Both the position numbers and the translations under genes were made by a program. From IMG/VR virus record IMGVR_UViG_3300044911_002208, positions 1-64,000 of that record: a stretch of 64,000 bases of DNA. The stretch is one strand, 5' to 3'. Shown piece by piece: positions 1-7,549 of the stretch (position 1 is its first letter; every line of letters begins with the position of its first letter). The DNA is from a virus. The notes beneath the pieces are model-generated. The model was not told the origin of the DNA. It ran no database searches and worked only from the letters and a program-made list of their open reading frames with translations.

Positions 1-96
1 TTTATATTCTTTTATTAATTTTTTAACTTCATCATCATCAACTATTACTGTTGCTTTACCTTTTTTATTTGTAGATTCACCAAATCCTGTTGTCAT
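1..96 (-). CDS. Unknown protein, N-terminal part only
   Basis: An open frame reads leftwards from the ATG at 94-96 and leaves the window. The visible 32 residues begin MTTGFGESTNKKGK, contain an acidic VDDDE stretch and then Lys-rich sequence. The start overlaps the end of the next upstream gene by ATGA, the usual coupling here. Too little is visible to name a family. Confidence 0.6.
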   Translation of the reverse strand, partial: MTTGFGESTNKKGKATVIVDDDEVKKLIKEYK

Positions 97-350
97 TTTT
101 TCTTTTTTGCCTCCTTAGGTGCTATACCCCAAAGTTTTGGATTGACTCTACCATCAGTCCATTTTATAGATTGTAGTCCTTCCCTATATTTGTCCCAATA
201 CATATCGAAAATATCGGATCTTTTATTACAAATAACAATATCGTATCTAAGATTATCTTCGTTATAATAGTTAACAAGATAAGAATTAGATGGCAAAGTT
301 TTGTCCTCTGCCATTGATGCATCACAATTTTCATGAATAATTTTACACAT
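93..350 (-). CDS. Small conserved cyanophage protein
   Basis: 85 residues from the ATG at 350, which overlaps the TAA of the upstream gene (TAATG), so translation is probably coupled. The core SYLVNYYNEDNLRYDIVIC followed by KRSDIFDMYWDKY and WTDGRVNPKLWG looks like a small soluble alpha/beta protein, with a basic tail. I recognise this type as recurring next to DUF6433-like genes in cyanomyoviruses but cannot assign a function. A role such as a transcription accessory factor would be a guess. Confidence 0.65.
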   Translation of the reverse strand: MCKIIHENCDASMAEDKTLPSNSYLVNYYNEDNLRYDIVICNKRSDIFDMYWDKYREGLQSIKWTDGRVNPKLWGIAPKEAKKKK

Positions 351-934
351 TAAGAGCGACCTCCCCAAACAATATCGGGATATGCTTCCTTAATATTATC
401 AAGACTAATTTTATACTTATCTGTTAATCTTTTATCCTTAACCAGACACATAATTTCTGCTTCAAGAGGATGAAGACCTTCTAACATTTGAATGAACATA
501 GTTTCTCTACGCAGAGAACTAAGTCCTGGATTTCCACCTTGAAGATAATTATAAAAATTTTCAAATTCATTGCGAATAGAAGTGTGCCTTTCTCTAATAA
601 ACTCATCAGCTCTACTAAGACCTTCAACTTTATTTGCCTTAGATAAAGAAGCAGATAAAGTATCATTAAAAGATGACTGCTCTTCTACACGAGAATATGG
701 AACATCACCTTGTGGTAAAAGTGAAATAATAGATTCATCAAAATTCCAAATTAGAATTGATACTAAAGCATCATTTCTATATTTTTTAAGAACTTCAACC
801 TTGTTAATATTTGATCTTTGTTTTGATACTAGTTCTAAAATTTCAAACTGAAAAGCATTAGGTTGAAGTTCTGTAATTGTAATTTTATTAGTCTTTTCAG
901 TCGTCTTCTTCGTCTTCGTTGTAGTCATAGTCAT
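350..934 (-). CDS. DUF6433-like conserved cyanophage protein
   Basis: About 195 residues. The segments LPQGDVPYSRVE and RRETMFIQMLEGLHPLEAE, then a C-terminal IVWGG, match my memory of DUF6433, a family found in nearly all T4-like cyanophages with no known function. The frame opens with a TTG; I prefer the in-frame ATG at 934 (928 is another). The N-terminus is a Thr/Lys-rich low-complexity tail that overlaps the acidic C-terminus of the upstream gene. Confidence 0.75.
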   Translation of the reverse strand: MTMTTTKTKKTTEKTNKITITELQPNAFQFEILELVSKQRSNINKVEVLKKYRNDALVSILIWNFDESIISLLPQGDVPYSRVEEQSSFNDTLSASLSKANKVEGLSRADEFIRERHTSIRNEFENFYNYLQGGNPGLSSLRRETMFIQMLEGLHPLEAEIMCLVKDKRLTDKYKISLDNIKEAYPDIVWGGRS

Positions 935-1121
935 TTTCAAATCGTACTGCTAAAATTTCGTCTGGAATTACGTTACCGTTTTCATCAAACATTTCGGGAT
1001 GTGTATACGCGGTATAATTTCTTTCAATTAAATATTGTTTGACCATCCACCCACATAATACACCAACAAAAAAGAACATAATAGAAATTAATGTTCCTAA
1101 AGTAAGAGCTACTGCTAACAT
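897..1121 (-). CDS. Small single-pass membrane protein with acidic tail
   Basis: 74 residues. Residues 3-28 form one hydrophobic segment (LAVALTLGTLISIMFFFVGVL), followed by a cytoplasmic-type segment with HPEMFDENGNVIPDEIL and a strongly acidic C-terminus. A GGGAG ribosome site lies just upstream of the ATG. The layout is typical of a conserved cyanophage inner-membrane protein that is encoded beside the DUF6433-like gene. No function known. Confidence 0.7.
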   Translation of the reverse strand: MLAVALTLGTLISIMFFFVGVLCGWMVKQYLIERNYTAYTHPEMFDENGNVIPDEILAVRFENDYDYNEDEEDD

Positions 1122-1138
1122 TTTTTTTCTCCCGAGAG

Positions 1139-1351
1139 TTAAATCTTTCTTACATCAAAGATAAACTGGAACTGAATATGGAACTCTCGTTTGAAGAGAG
1201 AAACCATTTTACCAAACATTATCTCAAATGTTTTTGGCGTTAATGAATTTTCCCTCCTATTATTCTGTCTTAACATTAACTCAAATCCCCGATTAATATC
1301 GGGCTCTTGATTATTTAGTTTGCTTTTTTCTTCTTCCTGGTCTCCTATCAT
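1139..1351 (-). CDS. Small conserved protein
   Basis: 70 residues from the ATG at 1351, chosen because GGAGA lies 7 bases upstream; the ATG at 1369 has no ribosome site. The C-terminal half (LTPKTFEIMFGKMVSLFKR and the aromatic HIQFQFIF run) looks like a compact folded domain. The first 14 codons overlap the end of the upstream gene in another frame. Function unknown. Confidence 0.55.
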   Translation of the reverse strand: MIGDQEEEKSKLNNQEPDINRGFELMLRQNNRRENSLTPKTFEIMFGKMVSLFKREFHIQFQFIFDVRKI

Positions 1352-1679
1352 TACTATATCTCCAAGCATCTTCTAAAATGCCGTAAAGGTAATTTCTAAT
1401 CTTTCTTGCTTGTGGTTTGGGTATATGCCCATATGCTTCACGTAGTTGCTTATGCACATCGTCTTGTCCACCTTCAAGATAATCATCCAAATCTAAAATA
1501 ATACTATTGATATTAGTAGCAGTATTACTTTCAATAAAAGACTCAACTTGACATCTTTTTGCACTATTAATTTTTAAATAATCATAAAATTTTAAAACAA
1601 ATTTTCCATCAAAAGCAAGATCAATAGCCTTTTCAACATCATGATAAACATCGAAAAGATTGGTGGTCATTAAGTTCAT
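1311..1679 (-). CDS. Conserved phage protein, basic C-terminus
   Basis: 122 residues with GGGAG three bases before the ATG. The protein is largely helical, with LDLDDYLEGGQDDVHKQLRE and then KPQARKIRNYLYGILEDAW, and ends in a very basic RRPGRRKK tail that could contact nucleic acid. It is the first gene of the small-protein group reading left. Family not recognised. Confidence 0.6.
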   Translation of the reverse strand: MNLMTTNLFDVYHDVEKAIDLAFDGKFVLKFYDYLKINSAKRCQVESFIESNTATNINSIILDLDDYLEGGQDDVHKQLREAYGHIPKPQARKIRNYLYGILEDAWRYSNDRRPGRRKKQTK

Positions 1680-1708
1680 GTTCTCCCAAATTAAATTATA
1701 TATTAATG

Positions 1709-3295
1709 TTAAGAATTAAACAACTGTTTTGATTGACAAAACCAAAGAAAATCCAAGGATGAGTTATTTAAAGTTTTAAATGCATCTTCAGGTGTTTCTA
1801 CTAATGGTTCCCCAGCAAGATTAAAACTTGTATTCAAAAGAATTCCATGCCCGCTAATTTTTTTAAATTCTAGCAGAAGTTCTTTTAGGTGTCCACTATT
1901 AACCGTTTGGACTCTGCAAGTTTTATCTACATGCGTTACACCTGGAATTATATCAGTTTTTACTGGAAAGCAAACTGTCATAAAAGGATTTGATTTTAAA
2001 TTTCCCATATCAAAATATTGATTCGCGTCTTCTTCTAAAACTATAGCAGCAAAAGGTCTATACCATTCTCTTTTTTTAATACCATTAACTATTTCTTTTG
2101 CATTAAGATTTAACGCATTGAATAATATAGATCTATTACCCAATGCCCTTTGCCCAGATTCAGCAAGATTATTATATATTGCAACAGATTTATTATCGTA
2201 TAGGATTTCAGCAAGTTGTTTTATTTCAATTTTATCTCCTTTATATTTTGATATATCATAATTAAAACCATGAACAAAAGTATTTTCTATTGGAATTATT
2301 TTTGAATCTTTAGTCATCTTTCTATATGCATACATTGCTGCACCTATAGATATTCCACCATCATCACAAAGAGGTTCAAAATAAAAATCAATATCAGGAA
2401 ATTTTTTAGTCAATAAATGATTGGATATTATATTCATTCCATATCCACCACTTATACAAACATTTTTTATACCAGTTTTTTCAATAGAATTTTTTACTAA
2501 TTTACAAATAGCTTCTTGCGTTTGAACTTGAACCTCAAAACAATAATCTGCATAAAACTGATAATTATCTTCTGTAATTTTTACATTTTTTCCATTATCA
2601 ATTAAATTGAAAAATAATTTTTCTTCCACATTATCTAATGCTACTATTGGTTCATCAATTGCCTTATCAAAAAAATTAATAAAATCAGGAATTCTATTTC
2701 CATATGATGACAAACCCATTGCCTTACCACAATCATCAATGGTTTGTCCCATAATCATAGACACTCCATCATACAAATTTCCTATTCCATACTGTGATTT
2801 ACAAATGTATTGACATCCATCAATAATTTTATCTAAGTTTTGTGGGTTAGAACTATGATGATTTTTATAAATTGGTGTTATTTTATCTGGATATTCCAAA
2901 ATATAAACAGATTCACATTCATGCATATCTTTTAATATTGCACCAGAAGAATCTACTACTATTACTATACTTTTTTCAAATCCACTATTATAAAAAGCAA
3001 TTGATGCATGATATAAGTGATGATGAGTATTTGAATTTATCATCACTATATTTTTATTCTTTTGCTGAATTATTTTATTTTTATTATCCTTTACTTCATT
3101 AGTATCATTAGTTTTAAAAATAAAATAGTCACACTTATCTACAAAATTTTCTAAGCAAATTTTAAATATATTGTCAGTCCTCTTATCCTTTTTTACTTTA
3201 GAGAATCTTTCTTCTTTTAAATAATACTCAACAACACCATTATTTAAAACAGTTGCTGACGCATCGTGACCATCAAAAATTGATAAAATTCTCAT
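1709..3295 (-). CDS. Carbamoyltransferase, NodU/CmcH/TobZ family (copy 1)
   Basis: 528 residues. The N-terminal TsaD-like domain shows ILSIFDGHDAS, the metal-site motif THHHLYHASIAFYNSGF and a DSSG turn; SGGYGMN lies near residue 285. The C-terminal domain has SGQRALGNRS, EWYRPFAA, TCRVQTV and LLNTSFNLAGEPLVETPEDA. The family transfers carbamoyl from carbamoyl phosphate (via carbamoyl-adenylate) to sugar or antibiotic hydroxyls. A longer paralogue lies at 10631-12433 beside sugar genes, so a glycan target is likely. The target is inferred; the family call is firm. Confidence 0.9.
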   Translation of the reverse strand: MRILSIFDGHDASATVLNNGVVEYYLKEERFSKVKKDKRTDNIFKICLENFVDKCDYFIFKTNDTNEVKDNKNKIIQQKNKNIVMINSNTHHHLYHASIAFYNSGFEKSIVIVVDSSGAILKDMHECESVYILEYPDKITPIYKNHHSSNPQNLDKIIDGCQYICKSQYGIGNLYDGVSMIMGQTIDDCGKAMGLSSYGNRIPDFINFFDKAIDEPIVALDNVEEKLFFNLIDNGKNVKITEDNYQFYADYCFEVQVQTQEAICKLVKNSIEKTGIKNVCISGGYGMNIISNHLLTKKFPDIDFYFEPLCDDGGISIGAAMYAYRKMTKDSKIIPIENTFVHGFNYDISKYKGDKIEIKQLAEILYDNKSVAIYNNLAESGQRALGNRSILFNALNLNAKEIVNGIKKREWYRPFAAIVLEEDANQYFDMGNLKSNPFMTVCFPVKTDIIPGVTHVDKTCRVQTVNSGHLKELLLEFKKISGHGILLNTSFNLAGEPLVETPEDAFKTLNNSSLDFLWFCQSKQLFNS

Positions 3296-3317
3296 AAAAG
3301 TAACAAATAAATATTGT

Positions 3318-3323
3318 TATAAT
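3318..3323 (+). promoter_or_regulatory. Candidate -10 box for the bilin reductase frame
   Basis: A TATAAT lies 19 bases before the plus-strand ATG at 3342. The -35 region (around 3295-3300) is poor and overlaps the start of the divergent carbamoyltransferase gene, so this is a weak call. Confidence 0.35.
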
Positions 3324-3341
3324 AATTTATATTATAAGTGC

Positions 3342-3989
3342 ATGAGTTTAAAAGATATCTTACTAGGCACATTCAATAATTTAGAATCAGTAGATTTACC
3401 CCCATGGTTAAGCAACCACATTACAGAAAATGAATCTACTATAACCTCATACATTTGGAAGACAGATAAATTAAGAAGGATAAGGTTGTGTGAATTAAAT
3501 ATAAAAAATAAATTTTTTGCAGAGTCTTTAGTATTGTATCCAGACTTTAACTACGAGTTTCCAATTCTTGGTACTTAATATTTGGGAACTTCAAGTAAAA
3601 AATATTTTGGAACTATAGACTTTCACCCACTAAAATCAGATCCAGAATACAATTCAAAATATATTGATTCTTACCTATCAGATTTTGGAGATAGGAAAAA
3701 GGAACAATCTAAAATATATGATTTAAACAAATACTTCTCAAAAAAATTATGGATTAAAAGTTCCGATAGTTGTTTTTATAAAGAATACATAGAGCAATTT
3801 ACGCAATATATATCTCAATATAAAAAATGCATAGAAAATTCAAAAAAGACAGAAGTATCATACCTTTATCAAAAGGGATATGATTACCATCTGTCTTCTA
3901 CAGATCCAGCTTATGGAATTTTAAAAGCACATTATAATAAAGAATTTGCTGAAAAATATATTTACAATTTTTTATTCGACTTACACTAA
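3342..3989 (+). pseudogene. Ferredoxin-dependent bilin reductase (PebA/PebS/PcyX-like), interrupted by an in-frame stop
   Basis: One continuous frame of 216 codons broken only by TAA at 3576-3578. Part 1 contains LRRIRLCELNI and PDFNYEFPILGT; part 2 contains KKYFGTIDFHPL, LNKYFSKKLW and DPAYGILKAHYNKEFAEKYIYNFLF. These follow the ferredoxin-dependent bilin reductase pattern that converts biliverdin to phycobilins. The stop sits where PebS carries its catalytic Asp105 in GMDL (here GT-stop-YL). A downstream TTG at 3582 cannot rebuild the enzyme. This is either a decayed gene, a read-through gene or a sequence error. The opposite orientation to its neighbours suggests separate acquisition. Its last 9 bases overlap the convergent glutaredoxin gene. 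Confidence 0.8.
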
Positions 3990-4223
3990 ATTTTGTTCTT
4001 TCAAATACTTCACTGTTTCAGTGCATCCACCAAGATGTTGTTGATCATTTAGCAATACTTGTGGAAATGTGGCACCTTCACCAAATTCTGCATAGAATTG
4101 ATTTCGGGTAAAATCATCATCTAATTTATAAACCTTATGTTCAATATTTGCCAATTTTAAAACTTCTTCAACTTTGGTACAATATGGACAACCATACTTA
4201 GAGTAAACTGTAAATTTCATCAT
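3981..4223 (-). CDS. Glutaredoxin
   Basis: 80 residues with the redox motif CPYC near residue 12 and the cis-proline loop TFPQVLL, followed by GGCTETVKYL, the standard glutaredoxin fold. In T4-like phages such proteins (nrdC) reduce ribonucleotide reductase or other phage thiols. The start overlaps the end of the upstream structural gene by one base (TAATG). The fold is certain; the partner is inferred. Confidence 0.9.
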   Translation of the reverse strand: MMKFTVYSKYGCPYCTKVEEVLKLANIEHKVYKLDDDFTRNQFYAEFGEGATFPQVLLNDQQHLGGCTETVKYLKEQNLV

Positions 4224-4879
4224 TATCTGTTTGTAGTTTTTCCTAAAGCGACTATATTTATATCTGTTGATGTAGCCTTCGCAAAAATAATTTCTCCAGC
4301 ACCCAATTTAATGTCGTTCTGACAAAAATAATTTCCAGGATCAACTCTCTCATTATATACCAAATAATGGTTTGAGCCAATGGTTGTACCAATACCAACA
4401 CTAACCTCAACATAATCTGGTGAGGTGTTAGTTATGTATAAATTAGCATCTGTTTCAAGTATAGATACTGGAATATTGAATACCGTTTGTCCAGCACCAA
4501 TTTTAACATTAGTTACTGGACTAAAGGCAGATAAAATTCCACAAGTTGAAGTTGATAACCCAACTTCGCTACCACGGAAAGTAAATTTAACATTAGGCAA
4601 ATCTGCTCTAACAACTACAGACTCACCATCTTTTAAAAATATTTTATCGGAGACAAATTTTTCTCCAGTTGGAATTGTATGGTTATATATAATGTAATCT
4701 GAAATTAGTAAATCACTTATATCATTGCTCCCCAAAACCGCAACTCTAATTTTAACGGGGAAAGAATTCATATTAACCACATATACACTACCTTCAGAAA
4801 AATTTGAAGATGGCGAAGTATATAATATTTGTGGGAAGTTATTTATTGTAGAATATGAGGCTAGAGATCCAAAGGACAT
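4223..4879 (-). CDS. Virion structural protein with duplicated domain
   Basis: 218 residues, beta-rich, with the Val/Gly/Thr composition of phage fibre proteins. Two halves resemble each other: residues about 31-105 (VYVVNMNSFPVKIRVAV, then SDYIIYNHTIPTGEKF and VVVRADLPNVKFTFRG) and about 145-215 (LYITNTSPDYVEVSVGIG, then NHYLVYNERVDPGNYF and IIFAKATSTDINIVALG). The pattern suggests an internal duplication of a sandwich domain. An AATAAATA late-type box lies 30 bases upstream. Exact position in the virion unknown. Confidence 0.6.
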   Translation of the reverse strand: MSFGSLASYSTINNFPQILYTSPSSNFSEGSVYVVNMNSFPVKIRVAVLGSNDISDLLISDYIIYNHTIPTGEKFVSDKIFLKDGESVVVRADLPNVKFTFRGSEVGLSTSTCGILSAFSPVTNVKIGAGQTVFNIPVSILETDANLYITNTSPDYVEVSVGIGTTIGSNHYLVYNERVDPGNYFCQNDIKLGAGEIIFAKATSTDINIVALGKTTNR

Positions 4880-4908
4880 TGATATACTTTTAGTCTTTTT
4901 TATGTTAT
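4879..4908 (+). promoter_or_regulatory. Candidate sigma70 promoter for the epimerase gene
   Basis: TTGATA at 4879-4884 and TGTTAT at 4903-4908, spaced 18 bases, precede the plus-strand epimerase gene; a good AGGAG site lies at 4922-4926. The -10 is only a 4/6 match. Confidence 0.35.
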
Positions 4909-4916
4909 TATTTATT
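4909..4916 (-). promoter_or_regulatory. Late-type promoter AATAAATA
   Basis: On the minus strand this reads AATAAATA, a one-base variant of the T4-type TATAAATA, about 30 bases before the structural gene starting at 4879. Confidence 0.45.
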
Positions 4917-4930
4917 ATAATAGGAGAATT

Positions 4931-5725
4931 ATGATTATACTTACAGGATCATCTGGTTTTATTGGTCAACATTTTGTAAATAAAATCAGTACAAATGAAG
5001 ACATACTATTAATAGATCAAGAAGATTCTTGGAGATTATTAAGAGAATTTGAAGATTGGGACAAAGTAAGTCTTATCATACATCAAGGTGCAATATCATC
5101 GACCACAGAAAAAAATCTACAAAAATTATGGCATTATAATGTAGCATTTTCTTGTGCCTTATTTAATAAAGCAATCGAATATAAAATTCCAGTAAAATAT
5201 GCATCTTCAGCATCAGTATACGGAAACACTAATGGGCAGATTAATCCATTAAATCAATACGCAATTTCAAAACTTCAAATTGATTATTGTGTATTAGATA
5301 ACTTAGACCAATTCCAATTGATTCAGGGATTCCGTTATTTTAATGTGTACGGTGATGGAGAAGATCATAAAGGAAATCAAGCAAGTCCAGTTAGTAAATT
5401 CACCAAAGAAATTAGAGAAACTGGAGAACTTAATTTATTTGAAGGATCAGACAAATTTCTTCGTGACTTTGTTTGTGTTGATGATATTGTTGATATTGTT
5501 TTAAACAATGATGCACCAAGTGGAATTTATGACATTGGCACAGGAAATCCAATTTCATTCCAAGAGGTTGCAGAATTAGTTGCAAAAAAAGAGAATGGTA
5601 AAATTAATACCATTCCCTTCCCAGATCATTTAGTTGGTAAATATCAAACTTATACTTGTGCAGATATGAGTTGGTTAAAAAATTATAACTTCAAGTCTGT
5701 TGCTGAGTATTTACAAGTAAATTAA
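4931..5725 (+). CDS. NAD-dependent sugar epimerase, ADP-heptose 6-epimerase (HldD)-like
   Basis: 264 residues, extended short-chain dehydrogenase fold. Rossmann motif GSSGFIGQHF (residues 5-14), then HQGAISSTTEKN, SSASVYGN, the catalytic YAISK pair and RYFNVYGDGEDHKGN. HQGAISSTTE and YFNVYG are the marks of ADP-D-glycero-D-manno-heptose 6-epimerase. Strong AGGAG site 5 bases upstream. It is convergent with the oxygenase gene at 5691 (35-base overlap) and lies beside the heptose kinase and nucleotidyltransferase, which supports the heptose assignment. Another NDP-sugar epimerase activity cannot be excluded. Confidence 0.8.
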   Translation: MIILTGSSGFIGQHFVNKISTNEDILLIDQEDSWRLLREFEDWDKVSLIIHQGAISSTTEKNLQKLWHYNVAFSCALFNKAIEYKIPVKYASSASVYGNTNGQINPLNQYAISKLQIDYCVLDNLDQFQLIQGFRYFNVYGDGEDHKGNQASPVSKFTKEIRETGELNLFEGSDKFLRDFVCVDDIVDIVLNNDAPSGIYDIGTGNPISFQEVAELVAKKENGKINTIPFPDHLVGKYQTYTCADMSWLKNYNFKSVAEYLQVN

Positions 5726-6305
5726 AACTAATAGTCCTTCTTTCTAAAAGACTTTTTTGTTTAGTAACCCAATGCATAAGGTTACTGGGAAACAAAAAAG
5801 TTTTTCCTATTTTCTGCTCAGGTCTATGATGCTCATTATTCCAAATAAATTCCAAATTATGTAAATCATACCAATCCGAATCTTCTGGTAAATCCAATAT
5901 CGTTATTCCAGATATATGTCCAGCATGATCATGTGGTGGTGTATAGTCATTTTGAAAATATCTATTAACCCAAACATCAACAAATAACTCTGAAAAATGT
6001 GAATTGTTAAAATATATATCCGCACTATTCACACCATGAACTTTCATATATTCTTCAGAAGCATTAGCAATAAAAGATGAAAATCCAATAGTATCTAATT
6101 GATCACTTGTCAAATATACAATCTCAAATCCTCTTGATAATAGATCAGGAAATCCTTGAACTTTACTATGCTTAGAGGAACATAGTTCTTTTGTTTCTTG
6201 ATCCATATTATCAATGAAATTATTAAAATTATCCACCACATTTTGTGGGCAAAAACATTCAAAAATGATAGGACCAAAAGGTTTAGTTATATTATATTCT
6301 AACAT
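5691..6305 (-). CDS. Putative 2-oxoglutarate/Fe(II)-dependent oxygenase
   Basis: 204 residues. The C-terminal half has YTPPHDHAGHISGITILD, then FPSNLMHWVTKQ and RRTISFNL, consistent with a two-His-one-acid iron site and an Arg that binds 2-oxoglutarate, as in 2OG-Fe(II)_5-type phage oxygenases. It is the last gene of the run transcribed from near 13.6 kb, overlapping its upstream neighbour by 7 bases. Substrate unknown; phage examples are often next to fibre genes. Confidence 0.7.
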   Translation of the reverse strand: MLEYNITKPFGPIIFECFCPQNVVDNFNNFIDNMDQETKELCSSKHSKVQGFPDLLSRGFEIVYLTSDQLDTIGFSSFIANASEEYMKVHGVNSADIYFNNSHFSELFVDVWVNRYFQNDYTPPHDHAGHISGITILDLPEDSDWYDLHNLEFIWNNEHHRPEQKIGKTFLFPSNLMHWVTKQKSLLERRTISFNLLVNTQQQT

Positions 6306-6883
6306 GAAAATTCTTTGTAGTTAATAAAAGCAGTGGCAATATATTTTTCTCCAGATATTGGAGTGTTTCCACTATGAGGAAACAAATAGTTACAAGGAAA
6401 TATTAAAACTTTACCTTTTTCTGGTTTAACTTTTATATCATAATGTGGAAATTCTGTCTCCCCACCTTCCACCACATCATTTAAATATATTATTACCGCA
6501 AACGTTCTAGTTACATTACCACCAGGACCTTGATCAATATGACAATCAAAATACCCATTATTTTTTTCATAGACTCTTACAGAATAGTCTTTAATGCAAA
6601 CATAATCCATTGTTACTGAAGGTCTTATGTTACTGTAATTAGTATATACATCACAAATAATTTGTGTCATTAAATGTGATATTTCGTGATCTGGTGGTGG
6701 ATTAGATTGTTTTGCCTTTTTAACATCCAATCTAACATAATTTTGATACCCAGACTCTCCATATCCAGACACAGATCCATCTATATGAAGATGTTCATTT
6801 TCTAAAAACCAGGAACGTATTTTATCCGCACATTCATCAGATATAAAATTAGGATATTCTACAATCAAGTCTTGCAGTTCCAT
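6299..6883 (-). CDS. Prolyl 4-hydroxylase-type 2OG-Fe(II) oxygenase
   Basis: 194 residues. Iron ligands HID (in YFDCHIDQGP) and the distal His in YLFPHSGN, with the 2-oxoglutarate-binding basic residue in GEKYIATAFINY. EGGETEFPHY between them is typical of the P4H subgroup, which hydroxylates proline in protein chains. TAATG overlap with the cupin gene upstream. A protein target among the phage fibre proteins is possible but inferred. Confidence 0.85.
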   Translation of the reverse strand: MELQDLIVEYPNFISDECADKIRSWFLENEHLHIDGSVSGYGESGYQNYVRLDVKKAKQSNPPPDHEISHLMTQIICDVYTNYSNIRPSVTMDYVCIKDYSVRVYEKNNGYFDCHIDQGPGGNVTRTFAVIIYLNDVVEGGETEFPHYDIKVKPEKGKVLIFPCNYLFPHSGNTPISGEKYIATAFINYKEFSC

Positions 6884-7236
6884 TAGTCCCCCTTAATAAT
6901 TCTAATACTATCTTCTTCAAAATGTTGAGTAGAAAATTCAAATAATTCAGTATCTTCTAGGGCATACATTCTATGTCTAAGTCCAACTGGGACGTGAAAT
7001 TTTTCTCCTTTTTTAAGTGTTCTTTTTTGTGCTAGATTAATATCATCATCATACCCATAATGAAGTATTAACAATCCAGATTGAACATAAAATGTTTCGT
7101 CTTTTATCTTATGATAATGCCAAGAACATTTTCTACCCTTTACAAAATAAAGAAGTTTACCACAATATTGTTCATTATTAACGATCCACTTTTCAAATCC
7201 CCATCCTTTAGGAACAAATTCAATTGAAGAAATCAT
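6883..7236 (-). CDS. Cupin-fold protein (sugar isomerase-like)
   Basis: 117 residues forming one cupin barrel: SWHYHKIKDETFYVQSG carries the His/His/Glu metal site and VPVGLRHRM the distal His. WGFEKWIVNNEQYCG at the N-terminus is common in cupins of the mannose-6-phosphate isomerase/sugar-binding type. It overlaps the HAD gene by 17 bases inside the heptose block, so a role in sugar phosphate handling is likely, but the reaction is not determined. Confidence 0.75.
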   Translation of the reverse strand: MISSIEFVPKGWGFEKWIVNNEQYCGKLLYFVKGRKCSWHYHKIKDETFYVQSGLLILHYGYDDDINLAQKRTLKKGEKFHVPVGLRHRMYALEDTELFEFSTQHFEEDSIRIIKGD

Positions 7237-7549
7237 TGTCTTTTATTGCTTTATCATCTATATAGTAGTCTGCTGATGGTTTACCCATTATCAATTCATG
7301 GTATTTACATCCCCATAATTCTAATTGCATTTTAGTTAAATTATAAAATTTATCCCTCGCCTTTTGAGCATCATCATTGTATCTACCCATTCCCCTAGCG
7401 GTAAAATATTTTATTGTATGCCCATCTTCATAAAGTTGATTAATTTTTTCAATTCGTTCTAAATGAGGCATACTTCCTTCATATGCACACACTTTACATG
7501 CTCCATTTTCACAAATTGTACCATCAATATCAATGCAATATATTGCCAT
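7220..7549 (-). CDS. HAD-family phosphatase-like protein
   Basis: 109 residues. Motif I is CIDIDGTIC near residue 5, Thr/Ser motif II is KYFTARGMG, and the C-terminal GKPSADYYIDDKA supplies the Lys and double Asp of motifs III and IV. This short HAD type is common in capsule and LPS clusters. Placed directly after the PfkB kinase (20-base overlap), it could remove the C7 phosphate in ADP-heptose synthesis (the GmhB step), although GmhB itself is longer. The role is inferred. Confidence 0.75.
   Translation of the reverse strand: MAIYCIDIDGTICENGACKVCAYEGSMPHLERIEKINQLYEDGHTIKYFTARGMGRYNDDAQKARDKFYNLTKMQLELWGCKYHELIMGKPSADYYIDDKAIKDNDFFN

Noticed and set aside
3582-3989. Separate gene starting at the TTG after the stop in the bilin reductase
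   Set aside because: It shares the frame of the upstream part, has no ribosome site, and would lack the N-terminal half of a single-domain enzyme.
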